From IMG/VR virus record IMGVR_UViG_3300021961_010001, positions 1 through 32,563 of that record: DNA of 32,563 nucleotides. One strand, given 5' to 3'. Position numbers and translations under genes: made by a program. The stretch is from a virus. Below the pieces are notes generated by a model. It ran no database searches. It was not told the DNA's origin and worked only from the letters and a program-made list of their open reading frames with translations. Shown here piece by piece: positions 21,381 to 29,401 of the stretch (positions within the stretch are counted from its first letter, which is position 1; each line of letters starts with the position of its first letter).

Positions 21381-22315
21381 TGACGAGGCCTATGGATATG
21401 GGATGAATCTATTTTTTGAATTAATGCATCTGCTACAACTTGATGCGCCATCAATGAAGGATGATGGTCCCCTGGTGTTACTTTAAAATGTCTTGTATCT
21501 GTGTCTATTTTCATCTCAGGAACTTCCATCAATGTATTATAGGTAGGATAATCTTTATTCAAATATTTAAATTGTACTAGTCTTTCTTTTAACCAAGGAT
21601 CTTCCTCAACATATTTTAACCCATCATATGGCCAAACAGTTACTAAAGCTCTAACACCATGCATTTCAAAATTCTGTAAAAATTTTTTCACACGTGCAGT
21701 TGTTTGCCTATTATGTAACTCTTGCCATTGTTCATAGGTCATTTCACGGTCCAATAACCATTCTAGGAATGCATTAAATCCTTCTTCCTCACTCTGAGAT
21801 CCATTTCTTGCATAATGAACATTGAAGTTGTAAGTTTTACCCTTCCATTCAAATTTAAATCTTGTTCTTTCTAATTGAGTGAATTGATACACAATATAGG
21901 CAAAATCATCATAATCATACCACGGATCCGAAACGCTGAAAATACCGTCATCATTCATGTGCCTATTTTTGTTGTGTAGATAAGGTTTTCTGGATGGATC
22001 AAATGCCCGTTCCCAGAAATCTAGAATGGACTCATCAGATCCTCCATTATATGGATGTACCGCTTCAAACGTTTTGAAATGACTAGCCACCAAACGAGGC
22101 ATGCGTACAGATTCCATAAAAGCTATATGAGAACTGTTTACTAAAACTCTTTCAAAATGATTGGGCTGGGGTTCTCGTATGGATGGCAAATTGCTGTAAT
22201 AATACAATCCTTGCCCCCAAGTAAAGGAACATCCCGCAAACACTATCCCGCGTGTTACCTTAGGATTTTGTGTTACAAACTTAGTGTATTCCTTTCCATC
22301 TATTGCAGTCGTCAT
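21377..22315 (-). CDS. SGNH-fold protein of the glycan cassette
   Basis: The product is 312 residues. The first block is IVFAGCSFTWGQGLY with Ser in GCSFT. The C-terminal HFKVTPGDHHPSLMAHQVVA gives the D-x-x-H catalytic pair (GDHHPS), so the active site looks complete. Related GCSFTWGQG proteins are frequent in marine T4-like phages. A role as sugar O-acetyl or acyl esterase is plausible beside the transferases and epimerases. It overlaps the E1 beta gene by 4 bases and the epimerase gene by 4 bases. It is the third SGNH-like protein in this window. The others at 12343 and 13428 are outside this operon. Confidence 0.65.
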   Translation of the reverse strand: MTTAIDGKEYTKFVTQNPKVTRGIVFAGCSFTWGQGLYYYSNLPSIREPQPNHFERVLVNSSHIAFMESVRMPRLVASHFKTFEAVHPYNGGSDESILDFWERAFDPSRKPYLHNKNRHMNDDGIFSVSDPWYDYDDFAYIVYQFTQLERTRFKFEWKGKTYNFNVHYARNGSQSEEEGFNAFLEWLLDREMTYEQWQELHNRQTTARVKKFLQNFEMHGVRALVTVWPYDGLKYVEEDPWLKERLVQFKYLNKDYPTYNTLMEVPEMKIDTDTRHFKVTPGDHHPSLMAHQVVADALIQKIDSSHIHRPRQ

Positions 22316-23289
22316 TTCGGTCTAAATTCCCAAGCGTGTTCAGTGTACCAATCATATGTTTTCTTTAATCCTTCCTCTAATGATGTCTTGGCTTCCCATC
22401 CTAAAATATTTTTAATCTTGTTGGAATCAATTCTTCTAACTGGAATCATTGACGGCTTACCTGAAACATATTCCACAGGATTTTCATTTCCTACCAAGCG
22501 CTTCATGGTATGTAGCACTTCATTAACAGAATACACTTTATTGGAACCCACATTGAATACATCATAGGTATCTTGTTTTTGAATTATCATTTCAATGGCT
22601 TCAACAAAATCATCAATGTATACTAAATCTCGCAACTCAGAACCATCACCCCAAACAGGGATAGGATTTATTCCATCTGCAACTTTTCTGATGGTGGCAG
22701 GTGTGACATGACACTTGTTGAAATCAAATTTATCATGTGGTCCATATAAATTGGCTGGCCGAACCACAACAGTGGTCATGGGATTAGGAAGATACTTGGA
22801 ATACAATTCACATTGTACTTCAGCATATCGCTTCATCCATCCTACAGGAAAATATACTGGATATGGAGCATCGAATAGAAAATCAGTTTCTACTACTGGC
22901 TCATCACCCTTAGGAGGATATACAGTATTAGAGGACAAGAAAATGTATTTCTTTACCATATTTCTATATGAGGCATCAATCAAAAAATTGTTCATCGTCA
23001 CATTTGGCGTTACGTGCGCCAAAGGATCATTGACAGTATCCACTGCATTAGAAGTGGACGCTGCGGCATGAACAACAACATCTATATTTTCTGTGATTCT
23101 TAAGCAACTTTGATAGTCACTTAATTCTGCTTCCCAATAAAATACCCCATCATAAAACTTTCTAGGTTTGCTTTTGTGTAGAGGTACTCGGATGTTTTTA
23201 TATCCCTGTTCTACCAAATATCTGGTCAAGTTTTGTCCTACTAATCCACTTCCACCTGTAATCAATATTCTTGCATTCTTATCCATCAT
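22312..23289 (-). CDS. NAD(P)-dependent sugar epimerase/reductase, GDP-fucose synthase-like
   Basis: The product is 325 residues, an extended short-chain dehydrogenase. It has the Rossmann signature ITGGSGLVGQN, the serine block YIFLSSNTVYPP and the substrate block VVVRPANLYGPHDKFDFNKC. It also has the ending LGWEAKTSLEEGLKKTYDWY. The usual catalytic YxxxK is read here as VGWMK (Lys153, Val149 at the Tyr position), so the catalytic Tyr is missing from its canonical place. Overall similarity is closest to Fcl/WcaG-like enzymes. The product may be an epimerase that works without the redox Tyr, or the family may have moved the Tyr. It overlaps the SGNH gene by 4 bases and lies 24 bases after the oxygenase stop. 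Substrate unknown. Confidence 0.8.
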   Translation of the reverse strand: MMDKNARILITGGSGLVGQNLTRYLVEQGYKNIRVPLHKSKPRKFYDGVFYWEAELSDYQSCLRITENIDVVVHAAASTSNAVDTVNDPLAHVTPNVTMNNFLIDASYRNMVKKYIFLSSNTVYPPKGDEPVVETDFLFDAPYPVYFPVGWMKRYAEVQCELYSKYLPNPMTTVVVRPANLYGPHDKFDFNKCHVTPATIRKVADGINPIPVWGDGSELRDLVYIDDFVEAIEMIIQKQDTYDVFNVGSNKVYSVNEVLHTMKRLVGNENPVEYVSGKPSMIPVRRIDSNKIKNILGWEAKTSLEEGLKKTYDWYTEHAWEFRPK

Positions 23290-23313
23290 AATAAATCACC
23301 CTAAAAATGTATG

Positions 23314-24048
23314 TTAATGTGAATCTTCCACTGAACCTGGTTGTCCTTCTTGTCTTACAAAGTTTAAATATGACCATCTCTTGAATCCGTTCTTGACTGG
23401 CAATACTTCATGCCATGCATCATGACGGCTGAAATCTAACACCACAAAGTTGCCACGAACCGGGATAATTTTATCGGATACAGGATTTTGATCCACATCT
23501 GTTCCACATAAAAATTCTCCTCCCCCATCTTGCCAAGTTTCAGCAGGTGTCATGTATATGATTATAGCCATGAATTTTCCTAATTGTCCATCTCTATGGC
23601 GAGAAATGAAGCATCCATTATCATCATATAAGGCATAACAATCATTATGACGAACCTTTTCAAGTGGAATATATGGGTATGCCTTCTCCACAAATTTCAA
23701 AGTTAACCCTCGGAAATATTCATGCTTAATGCGACCTATTTCATCTCGTTCGTATAGTAAACGATACCATTTTTGGTCAAAGGTCATTCCGTTTTCAGCA
23801 CAATACTTGTCTCGTGCAGGTACATCTGCTAAAGGAATGATAGAAGGCCATTGTTCCTGATGTTTATGAAACTCAATACCATTTGGTCTTGGGTCTCTTA
23901 AAGGATAAAAACAATCCCATTGGTCAATTGGATATTCATAATTCATAATGATGTCTGAATACCTATTGAATTGATCCTGGTCAGATACTAGTTCTTCTAA
24001 TTTGCCAACATAAAAGCCGTTTTTTAATAATGTCTCTTGAATAGTCAT
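23314..24048 (-). CDS. 2OG-Fe(II) oxygenase
   Basis: The product is 244 residues. The iron-binding facial triad is HRD (His151, Asp153) in FISRHRDGQLG and His213 in HDAWHEVLPVK. Arg224 in FKRWSYLNF is positioned to bind 2-oxoglutarate. Such enzymes hydroxylate small molecules, sugars or proteins with iron and 2-oxoglutarate. They are common in cyanophages and other marine phages but their substrates are mostly unknown. A perfect late promoter lies 26 bases upstream (24074-24081), so this gene and those after it may be expressed late. It overlaps the epimerase upstream by one base. It is placed between two related sugar epimerases, which suggests oxidation of a sugar or its carrier. Confidence 0.85.
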   Translation of the reverse strand: MTIQETLLKNGFYVGKLEELVSDQDQFNRYSDIIMNYEYPIDQWDCFYPLRDPRPNGIEFHKHQEQWPSIIPLADVPARDKYCAENGMTFDQKWYRLLYERDEIGRIKHEYFRGLTLKFVEKAYPYIPLEKVRHNDCYALYDDNGCFISRHRDGQLGKFMAIIIYMTPAETWQDGGGEFLCGTDVDQNPVSDKIIPVRGNFVVLDFSRHDAWHEVLPVKNGFKRWSYLNFVRQEGQPGSVEDSH

Positions 24049-25040
24049 TATACCTTCCTTGTGTGTTTATTTTTATTTATATAAGATAAGATAGAGTGTT
24101 TTATCCCTTGTTGTAATGTGGTTTTCGGGAGTATATCATACTTTTCTTGTCTCTCCACACTTAAACAGCGTAACGCATCACCATTGGGTTTACTTTCATC
24201 CCAAACAATATTCTTTTCTATCCCAGTAATTTCTTTATATTGATTTACAATTGTTTCTATTGTGTGTTTTATACTGACAGCTTCTCCACAACCAAAGTTT
24301 ACAACATCATTAATTTCTTTCTTTACAGAATTAATAGTAGCTTCAGCGACATCTTCACTGAACACAAAGTCTCTTTTAGATGATCCATTACCCCAGCAAA
24401 TCATTTCTTCCGTGTTCAACAATTTCCATATATTGGAACTAATAACTGTGGCGTCTGGTGAGAAATTATCATTTGGGCCGTAAATGTTGGAGGGACGAAG
24501 CACAGTCCAATTTTTCCAATCATACTGTACTTTTAATGCATCCAAGGCCAGCTCACCCATCCGTTTAGACCAACCCGGATGCCAGTCGTTTTTTGATGGC
24601 ATAGTTTGCCACACACTATCTTCATACATGACATCAGCGGGACTATACACACCTACCGATGACAGATAAACAAACCAATCTACATCTGCATCAAATGATG
24701 CTTTTATCATATTGGTGTTAAACATCAGCATGGGGAAAAGATAATCGGCCGGACATTTGGCAGTTCTAGATGGTGATCCTTTTATTCCTGCAATATGTAA
24801 GACTACATGGATTTTTTCAACTTGAAATAGACTTTCACAATTGTTAAGATATTGTAAATCCATTTCAATTAATTTAAGCTGCCCACGGCTGTCTAAGGCC
24901 CATTCACGCATTTCATCAGAAAATCTAAGATCCACAGCATAAACAGTGTTGGCGCCTTCTTCCATACATTTGCGCACAGTAGGCATACCTACTAGACCAT
25001 TTGCACCCGTCACAATTATATTTTTACCCTTCAGTTCCAT
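24048..25040 (-). CDS. NAD(P)-dependent sugar epimerase/dehydratase
   Basis: The product is 330 residues, an extended SDR. Rossmann block IIVTGANGLVGMP, serine block VYLSSVGVYSPA and substrate block VLRPSNIYGPNDNFSPDATV are all visible. As in the paralogue at 22312-23289, the Tyr-x3-Lys motif is altered: HPGWSKRMGEL gives Lys159 with Pro155 at the Tyr position. Both proteins share the GW-x-KR sequence, so they probably form one phage subfamily. Function as NDP-sugar epimerase is inferred. The C-terminus overlaps the oxygenase start by one base and contains the late promoter TATAAATA. It follows DUF2061 by only 2 bases. Confidence 0.8.
   Translation of the reverse strand: MELKGKNIIVTGANGLVGMPTVRKCMEEGANTVYAVDLRFSDEMREWALDSRGQLKLIEMDLQYLNNCESLFQVEKIHVVLHIAGIKGSPSRTAKCPADYLFPMLMFNTNMIKASFDADVDWFVYLSSVGVYSPADVMYEDSVWQTMPSKNDWHPGWSKRMGELALDALKVQYDWKNWTVLRPSNIYGPNDNFSPDATVISSNIWKLLNTEEMICWGNGSSKRDFVFSEDVAEATINSVKKEINDVVNFGCGEAVSIKHTIETIVNQYKEITGIEKNIVWDESKPNGDALRCLSVERQEKYDILPKTTLQQGIKHSILSYINKNKHTRKV
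24074..24081 (-). promoter_or_regulatory. T4-type late promoter TATAAATA inside the glycan cassette
   Basis: A perfect TATAAATA octamer lies on the minus strand at 24081-24074, 26 bases before the oxygenase start at 24048. It sits in the final codons of the upstream epimerase. It would give late expression to the downstream part of the cassette (24048 to about 17400). Confidence 0.6.
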
Positions 25041-25042
25041 AA

Positions 25043-25255
25043 TTACTCCTGGTAGTATCTACCATAATTAATTTTACTCCACAATCTCTCAAAAAAATAA
25101 AAAGCAAAGAACCCAGTCAAGTTCATCAACAATGCATTGGTGAAATTAGAGGCACTTAATGCCAGAGTCAATATCATCCATGAGTTTAGTATTGCTACTA
25201 ATCTCCAGGTGATAGCCTTAATCGTTGTTCTTTTCTTTGTTTCTATTATCGCCAT
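25043..25255 (-). CDS. DUF2061-type small membrane protein
   Basis: The product is 70 residues with two predicted membrane segments, around LVAILNSWMILTLALSA and NALLMNLTGFFAFYF. The opening KKRTTIKAITWRLVAI and the ending FERLWSKINYGRYY match the DUF2061 pattern. Proteins of this family are small, often sit next to sulfate or surface-polysaccharide genes and have no assigned activity. Its start overlaps the preceding gene by 38 bases, which is longer than the 1-4 base overlaps of its neighbours. A membrane partner for the glycan enzymes is plausible but unproven. Confidence 0.7.
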   Translation of the reverse strand: MAIIETKKRTTIKAITWRLVAILNSWMILTLALSASNFTNALLMNLTGFFAFYFFERLWSKINYGRYYQE

Positions 25256-25658
25256 TCCAACTTACTTCCCAGTCTTTAAAGTCCGCAGCCAAGCAATCCA
25301 CCTTATAATCCTTTCGACCCCCAACTACTTCCTGAATCACATTTTTTGCAGTATTTCGAATGCCATTCAACCCGTGAGTAAGTTCAAGATTGTTGCCATC
25401 TTTAATACCACGACGATAATTGGATTCATTATGCCAAATATGTAAATTCATCTGAGCTACTACTACAATTGCTCGAATAGTTTCTGCCGTAATAGGCTGC
25501 TCAGAATCATCTAAAATAAGTTGTATGTCATGCACAATGTCTTGAATTTCTTGTGCGTATTCACTCTTATATTCTGGAATGAATACTTCTTTAAGTTGTA
25601 CAATACTCAACCGGTCAACTAAATCACCTAAAGTGTGTAGATATTTTCTAGTGCTCAT
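25218..25658 (-). CDS. Hypothetical protein, DUF4254-like
   Basis: The product is 146 residues. Its central part LGDLVDRLSIVQLKEVF and MNLHIWHNESNYRRG, then LELTHGLNGIRNTAKNVIQE, recalls DUF4254 proteins (IW-x-E...R, LN-x-x-RN patterns), often found with glycan genes. The rest is helical and charged and ends in a Lys/Asn-rich tail. No catalytic motif is evident. It starts at an ATGA overlap with the upstream epimerase stop and overlaps DUF2061 by 38 bases. The family link is a recollection from pattern and should be tested with a profile search. Confidence 0.45.
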   Translation of the reverse strand: MSTRKYLHTLGDLVDRLSIVQLKEVFIPEYKSEYAQEIQDIVHDIQLILDDSEQPITAETIRAIVVVAQMNLHIWHNESNYRRGIKDGNNLELTHGLNGIRNTAKNVIQEVVGGRKDYKVDCLAADFKDWEVSWNGDNRNKEKNND

Positions 25659-26602
25659 AAATTTGTAAAATTCCTGTTGTTATGGTTAATGATGAAACTA
25701 TATCCTTCAATAAGTTGTCGAATACCAAAGTCTAAATCAAAGACAGGTAACCAACCTAAACTTTCCAACTTTCTATTAGACACAATGTAATTTCTTTTGT
25801 CAAAGTCTTCCTTGAAATCATCTTGCTTTATTACCAAGGATGGAATATACTTTTTAATTTTTTCAGCTAGTTCCAATTTACTTAAATTGGCTTCAGATAG
25901 CCCAACATTAAAAGCCTGTCCCTTGCATTTTTCATAGTTTTCAATGACAAATTGAAATGTACGAGCAATGTCTTGTATATGTATATAGTTTCGTTTGAAA
26001 TGTCCTTCAAACAATACAAGATACCCATCCACTAAAGCTTTATACACAAAATCATTTACTAATAAATCTTGACGCATTCTTGGTGAAACACCAAACACTG
26101 TTGCCAATCTTAAAGATACACCATTTCCATTTTCTAACATGGCATTTTCTGCATCACATTTAGTTTTAGCGTACAATGACAATGGCTTAAAAGGGCTTTC
26201 TTCTGTTATTACAGCTTCAGATGAACCATATTGGCTATTTGTGTTTGGAAGAATTAATTTTTGGTTAGGAGTAAGAACCTCTAGAATATTTTCAATTTGA
26301 TGAAAATTTAAATCTATGGCAAGTTGCGGATTTTTATCACAAGCTGGCATACCTACTATTGCAGCTAAAGGAATAATGATGTCATGTTCTTTAACTAATG
26401 TTTGTAGTAGAGTTTTATTTCTTACATCATTTAAAATGAATTTAAGATTGTTGTTTTTAAATAGATGTAATAATGATAGTTGTTTATATGTTAAACTATC
26501 TAATACAGTTACAGAATAGCCTGCGGATAATAAATGTTCCGTGACAACAGAACCTAGATATCCTGCACCGCCTGTAATTAATACTTTATTCTGTGCTAAC
26601 AT
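25655..26602 (-). CDS. NAD(P)-dependent sugar epimerase with intact YxxxK
   Basis: The start is set at the ATG at 26602, where GGGAG lies about 10 bases upstream, giving 315 residues. It has VLITGGAGYLGSV (11-17), serine/threonine block PNTNSQYGSSEA, and the intact catalytic SLYAKTKCDAE (Tyr144, Lys148). The substrate block is LRLATVFGVSPRM. This looks like a UDP- or GDP-sugar 4-epimerase/dehydratase. Because it keeps the Tyr, it is the likeliest of the three SDRs here to do the redox chemistry. It overlaps DUF4254-like downstream by 4 bases and the GT gene upstream by 17. Confidence 0.85.
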   Translation of the reverse strand: MLAQNKVLITGGAGYLGSVVTEHLLSAGYSVTVLDSLTYKQLSLLHLFKNNNLKFILNDVRNKTLLQTLVKEHDIIIPLAAIVGMPACDKNPQLAIDLNFHQIENILEVLTPNQKLILPNTNSQYGSSEAVITEESPFKPLSLYAKTKCDAENAMLENGNGVSLRLATVFGVSPRMRQDLLVNDFVYKALVDGYLVLFEGHFKRNYIHIQDIARTFQFVIENYEKCKGQAFNVGLSEANLSKLELAEKIKKYIPSLVIKQDDFKEDFDKRNYIVSNRKLESLGWLPVFDLDFGIRQLIEGYSFIINHNNRNFTNL

Positions 26603-27947
26603 TTTTACACTCCCGTACAAATTTTTCTAGATTGTCAATGTAAAGCTCGCGCCTTGCATATTTTTCAGACAACAAATTTCTATTGTGTATTACAATTGGT
26701 TTTATAGATTGATACCAATTATGTAAATCTTCGATAGGCATATTGGAAATTCTTTCAATTTCTTTAAGAATAGCTCTCATTCTTTCATGATTGTTTACAA
26801 TATCATCATAGCTTTCATCAATAAATCCATTAAATGTTTTAAACCCTAAGTCTCTAAGATATTTTAAATAACCAGGGCCAGCCACTACGATAAAAGGTTG
26901 TAATACGATAATAGGATTACAAATTTTTTCAGAAATGAAAACATCATCATTGAATACAGTTTCAGTGACAATGTATATGTAGGAATTTAGATACAGTTCT
27001 TTCTTAAAGGATCGAGTTGTTGGAATTTCTTCAGGTGCGAATCCGTGTGAATCCAGAACAATGGGCATTTTTTCGAAAAGTTTTTCTTTGGCAATCTTTA
27101 GCTCATTATCTAAAATATCATCACCTGTCAAAGTTGGGCTGAGATTTCCAGTTTGTAAAAAACTAGCATAAACCTTATCCCACATATTTTTACTTTCAAA
27201 CAAACATCCAATTGAAAGTCTATGTGGTTTTTGTGTTTTGTTCATAGTGATGAAATGTTTCTCACGCAATGTATCTAACTCATGCTCATGAATCAGTTCG
27301 CTTTTAAATCCTATAGAAGGAATAGCACGAATCTTCATTTCTTCTAGAACATTAGCACAATCCGTCATCGGTGTATTTTCACAGATGATGTTATATTTTC
27401 CTTTAGTTTCTGGATGTCGGTCAAAAAAATTAGAAGATCCTACAAAAAACAAGAAATCTTTCTCTAAAGATAATTGATAGATGTCTAAATCTTTTTGAAA
27501 TCTCTTTAAAAAATTGTAATCACTAAAAGGTTCATGAGCATAGTTAACGACAAATTTAAGTTGCCCATTTCTACACAAATTAATTGCGGTTGGTGATACG
27601 TTGTTCAAGAATCCTACATTATACTGTACGCCAGAAGAAGAAGTTTTATAACCACTAGAAGCTAATAAGTTGTTGTGGTCACCGTATAATCCAAAAGTAT
27701 ATAAAAAGAAATCATCACGGTTAATGTTAACAGGATGTTTATTTAAAATAACAGTTTCATACTTCTGTGGGAGATATTGCCAAAATTGTCCCAACGTGGT
27801 TTTTAAAGGAAAGGGCGTGGGGGGATCATATCTCAATATCTCCTCTACTGGATTACTATTGTAATATTCCCGCACAGCTTTAGGTGTTAAATTAGGAAAA
27901 GGTTCTTTTCTTCTCTCGTCGTAATAATCAAAAGCTAATTTTATCAT
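26586..27947 (-). CDS. Glycosyltransferase-like protein (GT10-type C-terminal motif), long form
   Basis: The product is 453 residues. The first half has KLAFDYYDERRKEPFPNLTP and is not recognised. The C-terminal part contains VTETVFNDDVFISEKICNPI, LQPFIVVAGPGYLKYLRDLG and IDESYDDIVNNHERM. This shares the SEK...P...PF...LG...IDESYD block with the protein at 19675-20850. The pattern is typical of GT10-like fucosyltransferases and related phage transferases. No membrane anchor is visible. It overlaps the carbamoyltransferase gene by 4 bases. A transfer of the pathway's unusual sugar to an acceptor is the natural hypothesis. Confidence 0.6.
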   Translation of the reverse strand: MIKLAFDYYDERRKEPFPNLTPKAVREYYNSNPVEEILRYDPPTPFPLKTTLGQFWQYLPQKYETVILNKHPVNINRDDFFLYTFGLYGDHNNLLASSGYKTSSSGVQYNVGFLNNVSPTAINLCRNGQLKFVVNYAHEPFSDYNFLKRFQKDLDIYQLSLEKDFLFFVGSSNFFDRHPETKGKYNIICENTPMTDCANVLEEMKIRAIPSIGFKSELIHEHELDTLREKHFITMNKTQKPHRLSIGCLFESKNMWDKVYASFLQTGNLSPTLTGDDILDNELKIAKEKLFEKMPIVLDSHGFAPEEIPTTRSFKKELYLNSYIYIVTETVFNDDVFISEKICNPIIVLQPFIVVAGPGYLKYLRDLGFKTFNGFIDESYDDIVNNHERMRAILKEIERISNMPIEDLHNWYQSIKPIVIHNRNLLSEKYARRELYIDNLEKFVRECKNVSTE

Positions 27948-29401
27948 AACACTTTAACCCCATATGTTTTTTCAAAGTCTAAGGCATCCTTTCTATCATT
28001 CACCATAGGCTTACCCTTAATATTCAAACTGGTGTTCAACACCATAGGACATCCTGTTTCATGATACCATTCTTGAAGAAATTCATAGAAGTATGGTGAG
28101 TCTGTCTTAGACACGGTTTGAACACGGGATGTTCCATCAGCATGAATGATAGCGGGAAATTCTAAAGGACGTTTACATAATGCCGTGTATTGCATATATG
28201 GACTTTCTGCGGTCGGCATATGGAAATATTCATGAGCATGTTCAGCAAGAATGGCAGGAGCAAATGGACGGAACTTCTGACGTTTCTTGATGGCGTTCAC
28301 CTTGTCTTTGATGTCATCCCCCCGGGGGTCTGCCAACAAACTTCTGTGACCTAATGCTCTGGGTCCAAATTCAGCACGACCAAATGCCACACCCGCAATT
28401 TGTTCAGTTTGTAATGTATCAATTAATTGTTCGGTGGGATATTTTGTTCCAATATCTAACCCTAAGTAGGGACCATGCCAATTTAAAAATTCTTGTTGAT
28501 AGGCAGCTACAGCACCTAAACTATTGCCTGCATCTCCTGGATTTGGCATAATCCAGACATTATCAAAATATTGAAATGCGATGCTGTTGGCAACACAATT
28601 TAAGGCACATCCACCACCCAACACCAGATTTTTGCTTCCCGTCAACTTCTTGGCTTCATCTAGTAAATCATGAAAAGACATCTCATAGATGAATTGGGTA
28701 GCAGCGGCAATATCATATTTGTCTTGTTCGGTGTTTAATTCTGGACGCCACCACATACACCCACGATGAAGATTGTGATTCATCTTCAACATATGTTTAC
28801 TATCAAAGAAATCTTCCAATATCATGGCGGTGTATTTCAATGGGTCACCATATGCTGCCATACCCATCAAAATGTATTCTTCTTCATTGGGTTTCAATCC
28901 CACACGTTGAGTCATGGCGGAATACCATAATCCCAAACTATGAGGATATTTCAGAGAAAACTTCTTTTCTAATTTTGTGCCTGTACCATGCCAAATAGAG
29001 GTAGTGTCAAATTCGCCAATGGCGTCAATCACTAATACAGCAGCTTCTTGATAGGGAGAAGTGTAATATCCTCCTGCGGCATGACTATGATGATGTCCCA
29101 CAGAGGTGACTGGAGTATCAATATTAAACTGACGCATGTATACATCTGGCTCATTACTAAAGAAATTGAAACCTTGACCAGCTCGTATTTGCCGAAGTGA
29201 CTTCAACCAGGATTTTTCATACCAGACAATGACATCAGGTTCACCATAACGCTTGGCATCATCAATAATTTCAAAGTTTAAATGTGCATCATTCTTCACA
29301 CCAGAATATCGTTCTGATTGTGAAGCAAATAATATTTCTTTATCTTCCACCACCGTGATGGCAGCGTCATGGCTATTGGCTGAGATTCCCCAAATTATCA
29401 T
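27944..29401 (-). CDS. Carbamoyltransferase (NodU/CmcH/TobZ family)
   Basis: The product is 485 residues. It opens MIIWGISANSHDAAITVVED (YrdC/Kae1-like ASKHA start) and has the metal-binding GHHHSHAAG (His103-107), LGGGCALNCVAN, GRAEFGPRALGHRSLLADPR, KRQKFRPFAPA and NTSLNIKGKPMV. These are the diagnostic blocks of O-carbamoyltransferases, which use carbamoyl phosphate and ATP to carbamoylate hydroxyl groups of sugars or antibiotics. Placed among sugar genes, it would carbamoylate a glycan. It overlaps the GT gene and the radical SAM gene by 4 bases each. The length is shorter than NodU (about 570), but all core blocks are present. Confidence 0.92.
   Translation of the reverse strand: MIIWGISANSHDAAITVVEDKEILFASQSERYSGVKNDAHLNFEIIDDAKRYGEPDVIVWYEKSWLKSLRQIRAGQGFNFFSNEPDVYMRQFNIDTPVTSVGHHHSHAAGGYYTSPYQEAAVLVIDAIGEFDTTSIWHGTGTKLEKKFSLKYPHSLGLWYSAMTQRVGLKPNEEEYILMGMAAYGDPLKYTAMILEDFFDSKHMLKMNHNLHRGCMWWRPELNTEQDKYDIAAATQFIYEMSFHDLLDEAKKLTGSKNLVLGGGCALNCVANSIAFQYFDNVWIMPNPGDAGNSLGAVAAYQQEFLNWHGPYLGLDIGTKYPTEQLIDTLQTEQIAGVAFGRAEFGPRALGHRSLLADPRGDDIKDKVNAIKKRQKFRPFAPAILAEHAHEYFHMPTAESPYMQYTALCKRPLEFPAIIHADGTSRVQTVSKTDSPYFYEFLQEWYHETGCPMVLNTSLNIKGKPMVNDRKDALDFEKTYGVKVL

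Noticed and set aside
27100-27135. TTGACA/GATAAT pair inside the GT gene
   Set aside because: Spacer 15 bases, coding region, no downstream gene start nearby.
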